Below, piece after piece: positions 29,443-38,891 of a stretch of 64,000 nt of DNA. Below the pieces are notes generated by a model, which saw nothing but the letters and a program-made list of their open reading frames with translations, was not told the origin of the DNA and did no database searches. The translations under genes were made by a program, and so were the position numbers. The DNA is taken from positions 462,715-526,714 of the forward strand of contig NZ_FNAE01000003.1 in assembly GCF_900101755.1 (NCBI RefSeq). The letters run 5' to 3'. Numbering within the stretch: the stretch's first letter is position 1; each line of letters begins with the position of its first letter. The DNA is from Ectopseudomonas alcaliphila. Lineage in GTDB: Bacteria > Pseudomonadota > Gammaproteobacteria > Pseudomonadales > Pseudomonadaceae.

Positions 29443-31428
29443 CTAACGCGACAAGCGCCAGGGTAATGCTCTGCGCAAATCACTCAACGCCTGCCGCAGA
29501 GCATCGCGCGAAGCTGGCTCGCCGGCATAACGCTGCTGCTCGAAGCAACGGGCAAATGTCTCGATCTGCGCCGCCTGCTCAGGCAACTGCCGCGCAGCGC
29601 GCAACGCGAAGGAGCGTGCGCCCTCACCTGCTTCTCGACGCACGTCGTGACGTGCCAGCAGCCGCTCGAACGTGCGAAAGGCCTGGCGCTGCGGATCGGG
29701 CCGTTGTTGCCAGGGCTTGAGCAACCACAGCGCCAGCAGGCCGAGCAGAAGAGCTCCAGTGCCCACCAGAGCGAGCGCCAGACGCTGCCAATCGAGGCTG
29801 CCGAACCAGTTCTGCAGCAGTTTCATCTGCTGCTCACCCTGGTAACCCAGCACCCAGCGCTGCCAGCCGTAATTGAGATTATCCCAGCTCATGCGCAACT
29901 GATTGAGCCAGGCCAGCTCGCGGTAGCGCAGCGGCGAGAACGGTTGGTCATCGAGAAAGCCATCCTCCGCGGCCAAGGCCTCTTCCAGCCCCTGTTCAAT
30001 ACGCTCGGGGGCGACCTGGAAAGTCGGATCGATGCTGCGCCAGCCGCGGCCCGGCTGCCAGTACTCGACCCAGGCATGGGCGTCGAACTGGCGCACCTGG
30101 ATGTAGTTGCCGTTGGGGTTGAACTCGCCGCCCTGATAGCCGGCGACCACCCGCGCGGGAATGCCTGCGGCGCGCAGAACGAAGGTCATGGCGCCGGCAT
30201 AGTGGGCGCAGAAACCGCGCCGAGTGTTGAACAGGAAATCGTCGATGCTGTCGCTGCCCAGTGGCTGCGGGCGCAGCGTGTACACGTACGGCTCACGGTT
30301 GAAGTGCTGCAGCACTGCCGCCACCAGCGCGTCGCTCTGCGGGTGCTGCGCCTTCAGTTCAGCCGCCCAGGCGCGACTACGCGGGTCGCCCTGCTCGGGC
30401 AGCTGCAGCGCCTGGCGCAGGCCAGGTGGCTCGGCCAGCGCCTCACGCGCCGCCTCGGGCCATGAGCGCACCTGGTACAGCAGGGGCCGATCTACCGGAC
30501 GCAGCCTCTGCCAACGGAAGTCGCTCATCATCCGCCCGCTGTCCTGCGCCATCTCGCCGACGTCCAGGGCGTACAGCCAGCGCTTGCCGCTGGGCTGCAT
30601 GATGATGCTGTAATCGAGCGGTTCGCCGGCCTTGCTCCACTGCGGCGCTACGGGCACATCAGCGTAACCGGACTGCGACCAGCGCCTGCCATCGAAGCGT
30701 TCCAGCGTCAGAGCGCGCCAATACAGCTGCCCTCTCGGCGGCACCTCACCCTCGAAACTGGCGCGAAAGGCCAGTGCCGAGGAACGACTGAGCTCGGCGA
30801 TATCGGCCGGCTCCATGCTGTCCGACAGGCCGGTGACCCCCTTGTCACTGGGCAGTGGCAGCGACCACAACGGCCCCATACGCGGAAAGAACACGAACAG
30901 CAGAAGCATCAGCGGTATCGCTTGCAGCACCAGGCCTCCAGCCAGGCGCAGCGGCGGCCAGGGACGTTCGGCAAAACCACTGTGCTGCAGGCCGACCAGC
31001 GCGGTCAGCAGCGCCGTGACCGGCAGCAGGCTGTAGAGCGCGGCAAGAATGCCGTCCTCGAACAGATAGGCGGTCACCACGCAGAAGAAACCGAGGAAGA
31101 CCAGCACCAGCGCATCACGCCGCGTGCGCATCTCCAGCAGCTTGAGGGTGAAGGTGGCGATCAGCAACACCGAGGCGGCATCCAGCCCCACCAGCGTGCC
31201 GCGCGAAAGCAGGATGCCAGCCAGCACCAGCAGCACTAGGCCACCCTTGGCCCAGCCATTGGGATAACGCGCACGCATGCGGAAGATCTGCACGCGCCAA
31301 CCAGCAGCGCCCAGCCATAGCGCGATCATCCACAGCGGCAAATGCACCAGGTGCGGCACGATCACCAGCACCTGGGCGACCAGCAACCAGGTCAGGGCGA
31401 TCCTCGGGATACCCGGCAGGCTGCTCAT
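29443..31428 (-). CDS. tgpA: Membrane transglutaminase-like protein TgpA
   Basis: 661 residues. An N-terminal DUF3488 region supplies about six membrane helices in residues 1-190, followed by a periplasmic transglutaminase-like domain. Its Cys-His-Asp triad is visible in RRGFCAHYAGAMTFVLRAAGIP, FDAHAWVEYW and WRSIDPTFQVA. A further membrane helix near 555-575 precedes a cytoplasmic DUF4129-like tail. In P. aeruginosa TgpA (PA2873) is reported to be essential, with an envelope role. The start overlaps the DUF58 stop by 4 bases, making a moxR-DUF58-tgpA operon. Confidence 0.92.
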   Translation of the reverse strand: MSSLPGIPRIALTWLLVAQVLVIVPHLVHLPLWMIALWLGAAGWRVQIFRMRARYPNGWAKGGLVLLVLAGILLSRGTLVGLDAASVLLIATFTLKLLEMRTRRDALVLVFLGFFCVVTAYLFEDGILAALYSLLPVTALLTALVGLQHSGFAERPWPPLRLAGGLVLQAIPLMLLLFVFFPRMGPLWSLPLPSDKGVTGLSDSMEPADIAELSRSSALAFRASFEGEVPPRGQLYWRALTLERFDGRRWSQSGYADVPVAPQWSKAGEPLDYSIIMQPSGKRWLYALDVGEMAQDSGRMMSDFRWQRLRPVDRPLLYQVRSWPEAAREALAEPPGLRQALQLPEQGDPRSRAWAAELKAQHPQSDALVAAVLQHFNREPYVYTLRPQPLGSDSIDDFLFNTRRGFCAHYAGAMTFVLRAAGIPARVVAGYQGGEFNPNGNYIQVRQFDAHAWVEYWQPGRGWRSIDPTFQVAPERIEQGLEEALAAEDGFLDDQPFSPLRYRELAWLNQLRMSWDNLNYGWQRWVLGYQGEQQMKLLQNWFGSLDWQRLALALVGTGALLLGLLALWLLKPWQQRPDPQRQAFRTFERLLARHDVRREAGEGARSFALRAARQLPEQAAQIETFARCFEQQRYAGEPASRDALRQALSDLRRALPWRLSR

Positions 31429-32378
31429 GCGCGCGCTCCGAACAACGCCAGGGCACGCAGGCAGGCATCACGATGACCTTCACCGTAGTCCGGTGCGATC
31501 ACCTGCCCAGGCAGTTGCAGGCCGAACGCCTGTTGTCGTTCGGTGAACTGCAGTACCCAGTGGCAGAGCAGCGACAAACGCATTTCGCTGTCGCCACCCA
31601 GGCTGTCGAAGTCCAGCCACAGGTCGCGGCCGCTGAGCATGGCGAAATCCTTCACCAACAGGCCCTGGCCACGTGAATAGGCCTTCCAGTCCAAGCGCCG
31701 CTTCGAGTCACCCGGCTGATACTCACGCAGGCCCTGGAAGTCATCGGCGCCCTGGCCGCGGGCACGCATGCCCTCCTCCTCGTCGTCGCCCAGGCCCGCC
31801 GACAGCGGCAAATCACCCTCCAGCGGCCGCGGGTAGATCAGCATAGCCTGATCCAGATCGACCCAGCTCCAGGCCACCAGCAAACCCAACGGGAAGCGGC
31901 TTTCCACCCGTAGGCGCTCGGGCCGCAACCAGCCGCGCCGCGCTGCGGGCAGGCTCAGATCCACTTCGGTCTGCCCCTGGCGTGGCACGTCGCGCACCAC
32001 CAGATCAGACGGTGGCCAGCCCAGCGCCACGGCCTGGTGCTCGCGCTCACGACTCTCCAGACGTACGCGAAAGCGCGCCTGCTCGCCGACGAACACCGCT
32101 CCGCCGCCGCCCGCCTTGAGCACCAGCCCGGCCAGGTTGCGATAGGTATGCAGGATGGTCACGACGAACACCGATACCAGCAGAAAGGTCAGGCCGTAGG
32201 CCAGGCTGTTCTGGTAATTGATACCCACCAGCAGCATCAGCAGCAGGGCCACCGCAAAGACCGCCCCCACCCGACTGGGCAGAATGAAAATGCGCCGCTG
32301 ATTCAAGCGCACGCTGGCCGCAGGCGGAATGCGCCTGGCCAGCCAACGCCGCCAGAGCGACTTCAGCGCTGCACGCAT
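31425..32378 (-). CDS. DUF58 domain protein
   Basis: 317 residues from ATG 32378, whose first base overlaps the last base of the moxR stop (TGATG). Two membrane helices (about 38-75, VGAVFAVALLLMLLVGINY and LAYGLTFLLVSVFVVTILH) precede a large domain carrying the DUF58 signature YQPGDSKRRLDWKAYSRGQGLLVKDF, which resembles part of a von Willebrand A fold. DUF58 proteins regularly pair with MoxR ATPases and are thought to be their client or adaptor. It sits between moxR and tgpA with overlapping codons at both ends. Confidence 0.88.
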   Translation of the reverse strand: MRAALKSLWRRWLARRIPPAASVRLNQRRIFILPSRVGAVFAVALLLMLLVGINYQNSLAYGLTFLLVSVFVVTILHTYRNLAGLVLKAGGGGAVFVGEQARFRVRLESREREHQAVALGWPPSDLVVRDVPRQGQTEVDLSLPAARRGWLRPERLRVESRFPLGLLVAWSWVDLDQAMLIYPRPLEGDLPLSAGLGDDEEEGMRARGQGADDFQGLREYQPGDSKRRLDWKAYSRGQGLLVKDFAMLSGRDLWLDFDSLGGDSEMRLSLLCHWVLQFTERQQAFGLQLPGQVIAPDYGEGHRDACLRALALFGARA

Positions 32379-33295
32379 CAGAGCGCCGGTACTTCGCGCA
32401 GCAACCACTGCACCAGACTGCCGCCACCGTGGCCGGTGGGATCGGCGCGCTCGCGCAGGCGATGCCCCACCACCGACGGCAGCACCGCCTGCACATCCTC
32501 GGGAATCACGTAATCACGCTCGGCCAGCAACGCCCAGGCCCGTGCAGCGGCCAGCAACGCCAGACTGGCGCGCGGCGACAAGCCCCAGGCGAACTGCGGC
32601 TGGCTGCGCGTCGCCTCGACCAGGCGCAGCACATAGTCGATCAGCGCATCGCTGGCACGAACCTTGGGCACTTGCGCCTGCAGCCGTGCCAGTTCGGCAT
32701 GATCGAGAATCGGCTCCATGCGCGGCAACAGATCGCGCCGGGCATCGCCCAGTAGCAGCGCCCGTTCCGCAGCCTGCGCCGGATAGCCCAGCGACAGGCG
32801 CATGAGAAAACGATCGAGCTGGGATTCGGGCAAGGCGAAGGTGCCGCCACTGCTGACCGGGTTCTGCGTGGCGATGACGAAAAATGGCTCGGGCAGCGGC
32901 CGCGTCGCGCCCTCGATGGTCACCTGGCCCTCCTCCATGGCTTCGAGCAGCGCGCTCTGGCTCTTGGGGGTGGCACGGTTGATTTCATCGGCCAGCACCA
33001 GCTCGGCGAAGATCGGCCCCGGGTGAAAGACGAACTGCCCGCTGTCCTTGTCGAACACCGAGGTACCCAGAATGTCGCCCGGCAGCAGGTCGGAGGTGAA
33101 CTGGATGCGCTGGAAGCTCAGCCCCAGCACGCGCGCCAGGGCATGGCTGAGGGTAGTCTTGCCCATGCCCGGCAGGTCTTCGATCAACAGGTGACCACGC
33201 GCCAGCAGGCAGGTCAGCGCCAGGCGCACCTGCGCCTCTTTGCCCAGCAATACCTGATTGACCGAGTCGAGACAGGCATCGAGTTTGGTTCGCAT
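32378..33295 (-). CDS. MoxR-family AAA+ ATPase
   Basis: 305 residues. Walker A is in LIEDLPGMGKTTLSHALARVL (about 36-56), Walker B in LVLADEINRATPKSQSALLEAMEE (about 107-130), with sensor 1 in VIATQNPVSSGGTFALPESQLDRF. The C-terminal AAA lid domain has LSPRASLALLAAARAWALLAERDYVIPEDVQAVLP. MoxR ATPases remodel or activate partner proteins. The gene starts a coupled operon with DUF58 and tgpA, where the ATPase is likely to act on the DUF58/VWA-like partner and influence envelope biogenesis. Confidence 0.92.
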   Translation of the reverse strand: MRTKLDACLDSVNQVLLGKEAQVRLALTCLLARGHLLIEDLPGMGKTTLSHALARVLGLSFQRIQFTSDLLPGDILGTSVFDKDSGQFVFHPGPIFAELVLADEINRATPKSQSALLEAMEEGQVTIEGATRPLPEPFFVIATQNPVSSGGTFALPESQLDRFLMRLSLGYPAQAAERALLLGDARRDLLPRMEPILDHAELARLQAQVPKVRASDALIDYVLRLVEATRSQPQFAWGLSPRASLALLAAARAWALLAERDYVIPEDVQAVLPSVVGHRLRERADPTGHGGGSLVQWLLREVPAL

Positions 33296-33390
33296 CGTTC
33301 GCTCCTTATGCAGAACGCCGATGCTACTGGGGTGCCGGGGCGTGGCATAGCTCTATGCAAAGTTTGCTCACGAAACTGTGAGGGCAGACG

Positions 33391-35358
33391 CTATGTCAGA
33401 CGAAAGTGCCCCGCCATACCCTGCAGCTCCCGCCCCAGTTCAGCCAATTGGATGCTCGACGCAGCGGTCGCATCCATGGCCGTGGCTGACTGATCGGCGA
33501 TATCGCGGATCGAGGTGACGCTGCGATTGATTTCCTCGGCCACGGCAGTCTGCTGCTCGGCCGCTGCAGCGATCTGCTGGTTCATCTCCGAGATCAGGCT
33601 CACCGCCTCGGCAATGGCCGCCAGGGCGCCCTCGGTCTGGTTGGCGTCGCCCACCGTCAGGCCCACCAGACTGGCGCTCTGCTCCATGTCCGCCACAGCG
33701 CGGCGGCTGCCTTCGCGCAGGGCCGCGATCAGCGACTCGATTTCCGCGGTGGATTGCTGAGTGCGTTTTGCCAGCGCCCTTACCTCATCGGCGACCACCG
33801 CGAAACCGCGCCCCTGTTCTCCGGCGCGCGCCGCTTCGATGGCCGCATTGAGCGCCAGCAGGTTGGTTTGCTCGGCAACGCTCTTGATCACGTCGAGTAC
33901 TGCATCGATGCGCTGAGTATCCTGACTCAGGCGCTGGATGCTCTTGGTAGTAGCATCCATGGCACTGGCCAACTGCTCGATGCGCTGCAGGGTCTGGCGC
34001 ACCACCTGGCTACCGGCACCGACACGCTGGTCAGCCTGTTCGGTGGAAGCCGCTGCCGCCTCGGCATTGCGCGCCACCTCGTGCACCGTGGCTGTCATCT
34101 GACTCATGGCAGTGGCGACCTGATCGGTCTCCAGCTTCTGGCCATTGACCCCCTGGCGCGTCTGCTCGGCCGTGGAAGAAAGGGTCTGGGCGGAGCTGGA
34201 AATCTGCGCCACACCGCCCTGCAGGCGGCCAACCATATCTCGCAGGTTAGCGGACATACCCTGCATGGCTGCGAGCAGCTGACCGATCTCGTCGCGACGA
34301 TCCTGTTCGATATGCACGCTGAGGTCGCCACTGGCAATGGATTCAGCCAGGCCGATCACCCGCTTGAGCGGACGCACGATGGCCAGGCTGATCATGATCG
34401 CCGCGCCAAGACCGAACAACAGCGCCAGGGTCGCTGTCAGGATGATCAGACCGCTGCTGGCCTGACGCTCGGCATGCATGGCCTGGCGTTGCGTGTCCAG
34501 GGCCAGCTCGACCCGCTGCAGCAACTGTTCGACCTGAGCGACCAGTTGCCCGTATACCTGCTTTTGTTGCTGCAGCTGGGTGGCGTAGTCCTTCAGGCGC
34601 TCATTGAAGGAGTCGACGTTGACCACCACCTCGCCGAGCACCGCAGCATAGCCGGGATCGTCCAGCGCATCGCGCAACTCGGCAGCCAGGGCTTGCGCCT
34701 CGCCTGCCTGGGCAATGTCCGCCTGCTCACTGCTATCGCTGCGCCGGCTTGCCTCCAGCCGCTGGCGTGCCTGATCCAACGCCTGCAACAGCAGTTGATG
34801 AATCTTGCCGACCTTGCCGGCCTGCAGGACTGAATCACCGCCCTGCTCGCCTTGGGAGCTCTTGAGCAGGTCGACGCCGTCTTCGGCCAGCCCTTCCTGC
34901 AGCAGATCCAGACTGTTGGCCGCGCTGACCACCAGCCAGTCGGCGGCCTGCAAGGACAGCTGCATGTTGTCGGTGAGTTCAACGTAGCGGGCAAAGGCGC
35001 TGCGGTAGGCGGCCAGTGCCGGCTCGACCTGCGCCAGAATCGCGGCTGTGTCGCTATCGAGCTCACCTTGCAGCACCTGTCCGGCTTGCAAAATGGCCTC
35101 GGCCTGTTCGGCCAGACGCTCGGCGTGCTGACTGTCGCCGCTCAGCGCGAACGCCTGCTCGCTCTGGCGCATGCGCAGCACCTGCTCGCCGAGCGCGCTC
35201 ATGCGTTGCTGCAACTCGGCGCCGGCACTGACGTCACGCAACGCCAGCAGACCGGTGGCCGCTACCAGAGCGGTCAGAATCAATACCAGAGCAAAACCCA
35301 GCATCAACTTGCTGGCCGTACTCAGACTGGCCAGCCGCTTGCCCAATGAGCCACCCAT
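33391..35358 (-). CDS. Methyl-accepting chemotaxis protein with large helical periplasmic domain
   Basis: 655 residues from ATG 35358, which has GGGGA upstream. TM1 at about 16-38 ([20 protein letters not shown]), then about 250 periplasmic residues of amphipathic helices rich in Q, E and L, consistent with a bimodular helical (HBM) sensor as in McpS of P. putida, which binds organic acids. TM2 lies near 300-325, then HAMP and the signalling domain with [40 protein letters not shown]. The HBM call rests on helical pattern and length, not on identified binding residues. Likely its own transcription unit. Confidence 0.88.
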   Translation of the reverse strand: MGGSLGKRLASLSTASKLMLGFALVLILTALVAATGLLALRDVSAGAELQQRMSALGEQVLRMRQSEQAFALSGDSQHAERLAEQAEAILQAGQVLQGELDSDTAAILAQVEPALAAYRSAFARYVELTDNMQLSLQAADWLVVSAANSLDLLQEGLAEDGVDLLKSSQGEQGGDSVLQAGKVGKIHQLLLQALDQARQRLEASRRSDSSEQADIAQAGEAQALAAELRDALDDPGYAAVLGEVVVNVDSFNERLKDYATQLQQQKQVYGQLVAQVEQLLQRVELALDTQRQAMHAERQASSGLIILTATLALLFGLGAAIMISLAIVRPLKRVIGLAESIASGDLSVHIEQDRRDEIGQLLAAMQGMSANLRDMVGRLQGGVAQISSSAQTLSSTAEQTRQGVNGQKLETDQVATAMSQMTATVHEVARNAEAAAASTEQADQRVGAGSQVVRQTLQRIEQLASAMDATTKSIQRLSQDTQRIDAVLDVIKSVAEQTNLLALNAAIEAARAGEQGRGFAVVADEVRALAKRTQQSTAEIESLIAALREGSRRAVADMEQSASLVGLTVGDANQTEGALAAIAEAVSLISEMNQQIAAAAEQQTAVAEEINRSVTSIRDIADQSATAMDATAASSIQLAELGRELQGMAGHFRLT

Positions 35359-35484
35359 GACATCCCCCTGCCTACTGCAGCCAGCCCCGAATTGTGGAAC
35401 ATAGGAGCGCAGCGCTACTGGCGACAAGCCAGCAGACAGCAAGATGGCCGGGAGAGTTAACTGGAGGTCGTTTTCAGAACGGGT

Positions 35485-36090
35485 TCAGGGCCGCTGCATC
35501 TGGAATAGATCACGCGTGCGGCAATAGGCGCTGCCACCGAGGCGAGCAACCAGATCGAGCTTGAGCGGGTCGATACGCCCCTGCTCGTTGAGTACCGCGT
35601 CGTCGATGTGCGCCAGCAACACCTCGGCGAAGATCAGATGGCAGGTCGGTCGTTGCGCCGGATAGGGCTGGATTTGCGCCACACGGCACTCGAAGGTCAC
35701 CGGAGCGCCGGCGACACGCAGCACGTCGATGCGCTCGCAAGGCTGGCTGGCAATGGCGCAGTGGGCAAACTCGCTGACCTCATAAGGCAGGATCGCGGCG
35801 CTGGCGTTCATCGCCTCAGCCTGGGCGAAGCTGACCAGTTGAATCGCCAGTTCGCCGCTGGTCTGGGCATTGCGCAGGCTGTCCTTGAGACTGCCATCGT
35901 CGCGGGTGTTGACGTTGACCAGCAAGGTCGGCGGGTTGTCACTGATGACCTGAAAGAAGCTGAATGGCGCCAGGTTGGCCACGCCTTCGGCCGAACGGGT
36001 CGAGACCCAGGCAATGGGCCGTGGAGTGACAGTGGAAGCCAGCCAGCGATACGCCTCGAGCGGGCTCAGATCGGAAAAATCGAGCTGCAT
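35485..36090 (-). CDS. Flavin reductase family protein (DIM6/NTAB type)
   Basis: 201 residues. The N-terminus contains the split-barrel FMN-binding signature YRWLASTVTPRPIAWVSTRSAEGVANLAPFSFFQVISDNPP. Later regions include ILLA/RPTCHLIFAEVLLAHIDD and the C-terminal RLGGSAYCRTRDLFQ, where GGSAYCRT is common in this family. Such proteins bind FMN and reduce it or use it in oxygenase systems. The ATG at 36090 overlaps the last base of the upstream lipoprotein stop (TGATG), so the two are translationally linked. Confidence 0.85.
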   Translation of the reverse strand: MQLDFSDLSPLEAYRWLASTVTPRPIAWVSTRSAEGVANLAPFSFFQVISDNPPTLLVNVNTRDDGSLKDSLRNAQTSGELAIQLVSFAQAEAMNASAAILPYEVSEFAHCAIASQPCERIDVLRVAGAPVTFECRVAQIQPYPAQRPTCHLIFAEVLLAHIDDAVLNEQGRIDPLKLDLVARLGGSAYCRTRDLFQMQRP

Positions 36091-36368
36091 CAACGCCCCG
36101 CTCGCGATTCACGGATGTAAAAGCGCGCACGCTCGGCCTTGCTGGTACAGCCTTCGTAGGCTTCGAACTGCTGCTGGGTCTTGGCAGCGGTGAGCAGCGA
36201 AAATGCCTTGGAATAGCTCACGGTACCGGCGAAGCCTTCGGCCTCGGCGATGCTCAACTCTTTCCAGGCGGCATCCAGTTGATTGGCACAGGTCTCACGG
36301 TAGACGGTCTTGCCGGCGCAGCCGGTGAGCGCCACCGCAAGCAGCGGCAAACAGATCCAGTGTTTCAT
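36090..36368 (-). CDS. Small lipoprotein, function unknown
   Basis: 92 residues from ATG 36368, with GAGGAG upstream. A lipoprotein signal peptide MKHWICLPLLAVALTGCAGKT places the acylated Cys at residue 17. The mature part is short, charged and helical (LDAAWKELSIAEAEGFAGTVSYSKAFSLLTAAKTQQQFEAYEGCTSKAERARFYIRES) with two further Cys that could form a disulfide. The Ser/Lys/Ala helical pattern resembles small SPOR- or Lpp-like envelope lipoproteins, but no family is recognised. Coupled to the flavin reductase gene. A MITE-like element lies 34 bases upstream of its start and may affect its promoter. Confidence 0.75.
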   Translation of the reverse strand: MKHWICLPLLAVALTGCAGKTVYRETCANQLDAAWKELSIAEAEGFAGTVSYSKAFSLLTAAKTQQQFEAYEGCTSKAERARFYIRESRAGR

Positions 36369-36401
36369 CGACCACACTCCTCGAACGGATATGACTACGT
36401 A

Positions 36402-36601
36402 TAGCAGGCTGTTGAAAACGTAGGCGAGGCAGCCAGTGCAAGGCAAAAACAGGCGAAAAAGCGCAATTTACGTGTTGTAAATGAGCACTTGATTCGCTTC
36501 GCTCACCCCTTCGGGGCCGCGCTAAAGCGCGTTCAGCCTGCGACTGTGAGCCTGTTTTTAACGCAGCAATGGCAACGCAGGTAGTTTTCAACGGCCTGCT
36601 A
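36402..36601. mobile_element. MITE-like 200-bp non-coding element
   Basis: The ends are inverted repeats: TAGCAGGCTGTTGAAAAC at 36402-36419 matches, with one mismatch, the complement of 36584-36601 (GTTTTCAACGGCCTGCTA). The ends begin and finish with TA, as expected for elements inserting at TA (IS630/Tc1 style). A second internal inverted pair AAAAACAGGC (36445-36454) / GCCTGTTTTT (36550-36559) makes it foldback-like. There is no transposase or long reading frame. It fills the gap between mnmH and the lipoprotein gene. Confidence 0.7.
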
Positions 36602-36642
36602 GGCCCAGTCTATGACGCTACGGCAGAAGGAAAGTGCCCGCC

Positions 36643-37743
36643 TCACCCGCCGCTTCGCTTACGCAGGTATTCCACCACAGCCTGCTGCTCCCCGGCGAAT
36701 TCAATTCGCCCGGATTTGCTCTCACGCTGGAACACGTACATAGGATCGTAGTACTCGACCAGCAAGGCTTCGATCCAGCCGCGATGCGTATCCACCTGGC
36801 CGTCGGCCTGCTGTTCCTGCAGCGCCTGATCCATGATCGCGGCCAGACGCTGGTAACGCTCGCCCCCCAGACGACGAGTGATATTGGCCAGGCTCTCGCG
36901 CAGGCGCGCGGCGAATGCGGTGAAGCCTGCCTCGGCGCCCTGAGCCGCAACGAACTCGGCACACAACTCGACCACGTAGGCCTGCAGAATCCGCTCCACA
37001 CGGTTGGCCACGCTGTCCTCCAGCCACACCAAGGGATGGTGCTGCATCGCCTGATACAGCGGTAATGGCAGGGAGCAGCGGCCGATCAGACGCGCCTCGT
37101 CTTCCAGCACGAACTGCTGCTGCCCCGCAGCGCGGCGCTTGAGCAGATCGATGGCCAGGGCATTCTCGAAATCGATCTGCTCGGGCTGGCCAGTGGCGCG
37201 CTTGCCGAAGCTGGAGCCTCGGTGATTGGCGTGCGCCTCCAGATCCAGGCTGTTGCTCAGTTGGCTGATCACCTCGGTCTTGCCGGTGCCGGTCATCCCG
37301 CCCACCAGCACGAAATCGCACGCCTGTACCGCCTCGTCGGTGGTCTGCAGGAGGAAGGTGCGCATGGCCTTGTAGCCACCGACCACGCGCGGATAGTCGA
37401 TGCCCGCCTCGCTTTTCAGCCATTGCTGAACGATCTGCGAGCGCAGGCCACCGCGAAAGCAGTACAGGTAACCCTCAGGGTTGGCCTTGGCAAAGGCCGC
37501 CCATGCCTCGATGCGCTCGTTCTTGGTATGGCCGCTGACCAGTTGATGGCCCAGCTCGATGGCCGCCTGCTGGCCTTGCTGCTTGTAGCACGTGCCAACC
37601 TTCTGCCGCTCGATGTCGGTCATCAGCGGCAAGTTGATCACGCCGGGGAAAGCGCCCTTGAGAAATTCGACCGGGGCACGGGTATCCATCATCGGCCGGT
37701 CATGCAGGAACAGATCGCGGTAGTCGGTGCAGTTGTCGCGCAT
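36643..37743 (-). CDS. mnmH: tRNA 2-selenouridine synthase
   Basis: 366 residues from ATG 37743, which overlaps the selD stop by one base (TGATG). Rhodanese domain first (about 7-130) with the catalytic Cys in [15 protein letters not shown], then a P-loop domain with [15 protein letters not shown] (about 148-162). The enzyme uses selenophosphate to convert 2-thiouridine to 2-selenouridine at the wobble position of Lys, Glu and Gln tRNAs, through a geranylated intermediate. The coupling to selD supplies the substrate. A longer upstream frame is an arginine-rich artefact overlapping selD. Confidence 0.95.
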   Translation of the reverse strand: MRDNCTDYRDLFLHDRPMMDTRAPVEFLKGAFPGVINLPLMTDIERQKVGTCYKQQGQQAAIELGHQLVSGHTKNERIEAWAAFAKANPEGYLYCFRGGLRSQIVQQWLKSEAGIDYPRVVGGYKAMRTFLLQTTDEAVQACDFVLVGGMTGTGKTEVISQLSNSLDLEAHANHRGSSFGKRATGQPEQIDFENALAIDLLKRRAAGQQQFVLEDEARLIGRCSLPLPLYQAMQHHPLVWLEDSVANRVERILQAYVVELCAEFVAAQGAEAGFTAFAARLRESLANITRRLGGERYQRLAAIMDQALQEQQADGQVDTHRGWIEALLVEYYDPMYVFQRESKSGRIEFAGEQQAVVEYLRKRSGG

Positions 37744-38777
37744 CAGAGCACCTCGACCGCGTAACGCTGTCGCTCGACCATCTCGCCGATAGGGGCCAGA
37801 TCCAGCCCCAGCTCGGCGGCCACGGCGAGGAACTCGGCCTCGCCCTCCGGCGCCACGGCAATCAGCAGGCCACCGCTGGTCTGCGGGTCGCACAACAGCA
37901 GCTTGGCCAGTTCGGGCAATGGCGCGATCTTGTCACCGTAACTGTCGAAGTTGCGCAAGGTGCCACCGGGTATGCAGCCCTGCTCCAGATAGTGCTCGAC
38001 ACTGTCCAGGCGTGGCACCCGGCCGAACTCGACACGGGCACTGAGGCCGCTGCCATCGGCCATTTCCACCAGGTGGCCAAGCAGGCCGAAGCCGGTCACG
38101 TCGGTCATCGCGCGCACACCGGCGAGCTTGCCAAAGCGGCTGCCAGGCTTGTTAAGGGTACACATCCAGTCACGCGCCAGGCCGATGTCTGCGCTGCGCA
38201 GCTTGGCCTTCTTCTCCGCCGTGGTGAGAATGCCGATGCCCAGAGGCTTGCTCAGATACAGCTTGCAACCAGCCGTGGCGGTGTCGTTGCGCTTCATGTT
38301 GGCTTTGCTCACCAGGCCGGTCACGGCCAGGCCGAAGATCGGCTCCGGTGCATCGATCGAGTGCCCACCTGCCAGCGGGATGCCGGCTTCGTCGCACACC
38401 GCGCGACCGCCACGGATCACTTCGCGGGCAACTTCCGGCGCCAGGACGTTGACCGGCCAGCCAAGGATGGCGATGGCCATCAGCGGATCACCGCCCATGG
38501 CGTAGATGTCGCTGATGGCATTGGTGGCGGCGATACGACCGAAATCGTAAGGGTCGTCGACGATCGGCATGAAGAAGTCGGTGGTGGAGACCACGCCGCG
38601 CTCCTCGTCGATGGCGTATACCGCCGCGTCATCGCGCGAGGCATTGCCCACCCAGAGTCTGGGATCGAGATTCTGCGCGCCGCTGCCAGCGAGAATCACC
38701 TCGAGGACCTTCGGCGAAATCTTGCAGCCGCAGCCGGCGCCGTGGCTGTACTGGGTCAAACGAATGGGTTCGCTCAT
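37743..38777 (-). CDS. selD: Selenide, water dikinase (selenophosphate synthetase)
   Basis: 344 residues from ATG 38777; the frame extends upstream but without a Shine-Dalgarno or conserved sequence. The active-site segment [14 protein letters not shown] carries the catalytic Cys and Lys (Cys form, not selenocysteine). Metal and ATP loops are seen in [40 protein letters not shown] and [18 protein letters not shown], with [15 protein letters not shown] near the C-terminus. The product, selenophosphate, is used by the coupled mnmH and, if present elsewhere, by selA. Two-gene operon. Confidence 0.96.
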   Translation of the reverse strand: MSEPIRLTQYSHGAGCGCKISPKVLEVILAGSGAQNLDPRLWVGNASRDDAAVYAIDEERGVVSTTDFFMPIVDDPYDFGRIAATNAISDIYAMGGDPLMAIAILGWPVNVLAPEVAREVIRGGRAVCDEAGIPLAGGHSIDAPEPIFGLAVTGLVSKANMKRNDTATAGCKLYLSKPLGIGILTTAEKKAKLRSADIGLARDWMCTLNKPGSRFGKLAGVRAMTDVTGFGLLGHLVEMADGSGLSARVEFGRVPRLDSVEHYLEQGCIPGGTLRNFDSYGDKIAPLPELAKLLLCDPQTSGGLLIAVAPEGEAEFLAVAAELGLDLAPIGEMVERQRYAVEVL

Positions 38778-38891
38778 GGTTGTTCTCTCACCGCGATAAC
38801 TGGCGGCGGATTCTAGCAAAGACTGCATTGACTGCCTTGGCTCAGCGCTACCGTGCGAGTAAGGTCGAACCTTCACTGGGGGAATCTGTTA

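Noticed and set aside
37743..37893. N-terminal extension of the selenouridine synthase gene
   Set aside because: The extra 50 residues are arginine- and glycine-rich, lie inside selD and lack a Shine-Dalgarno; the ATG at 37743 fits the family start.
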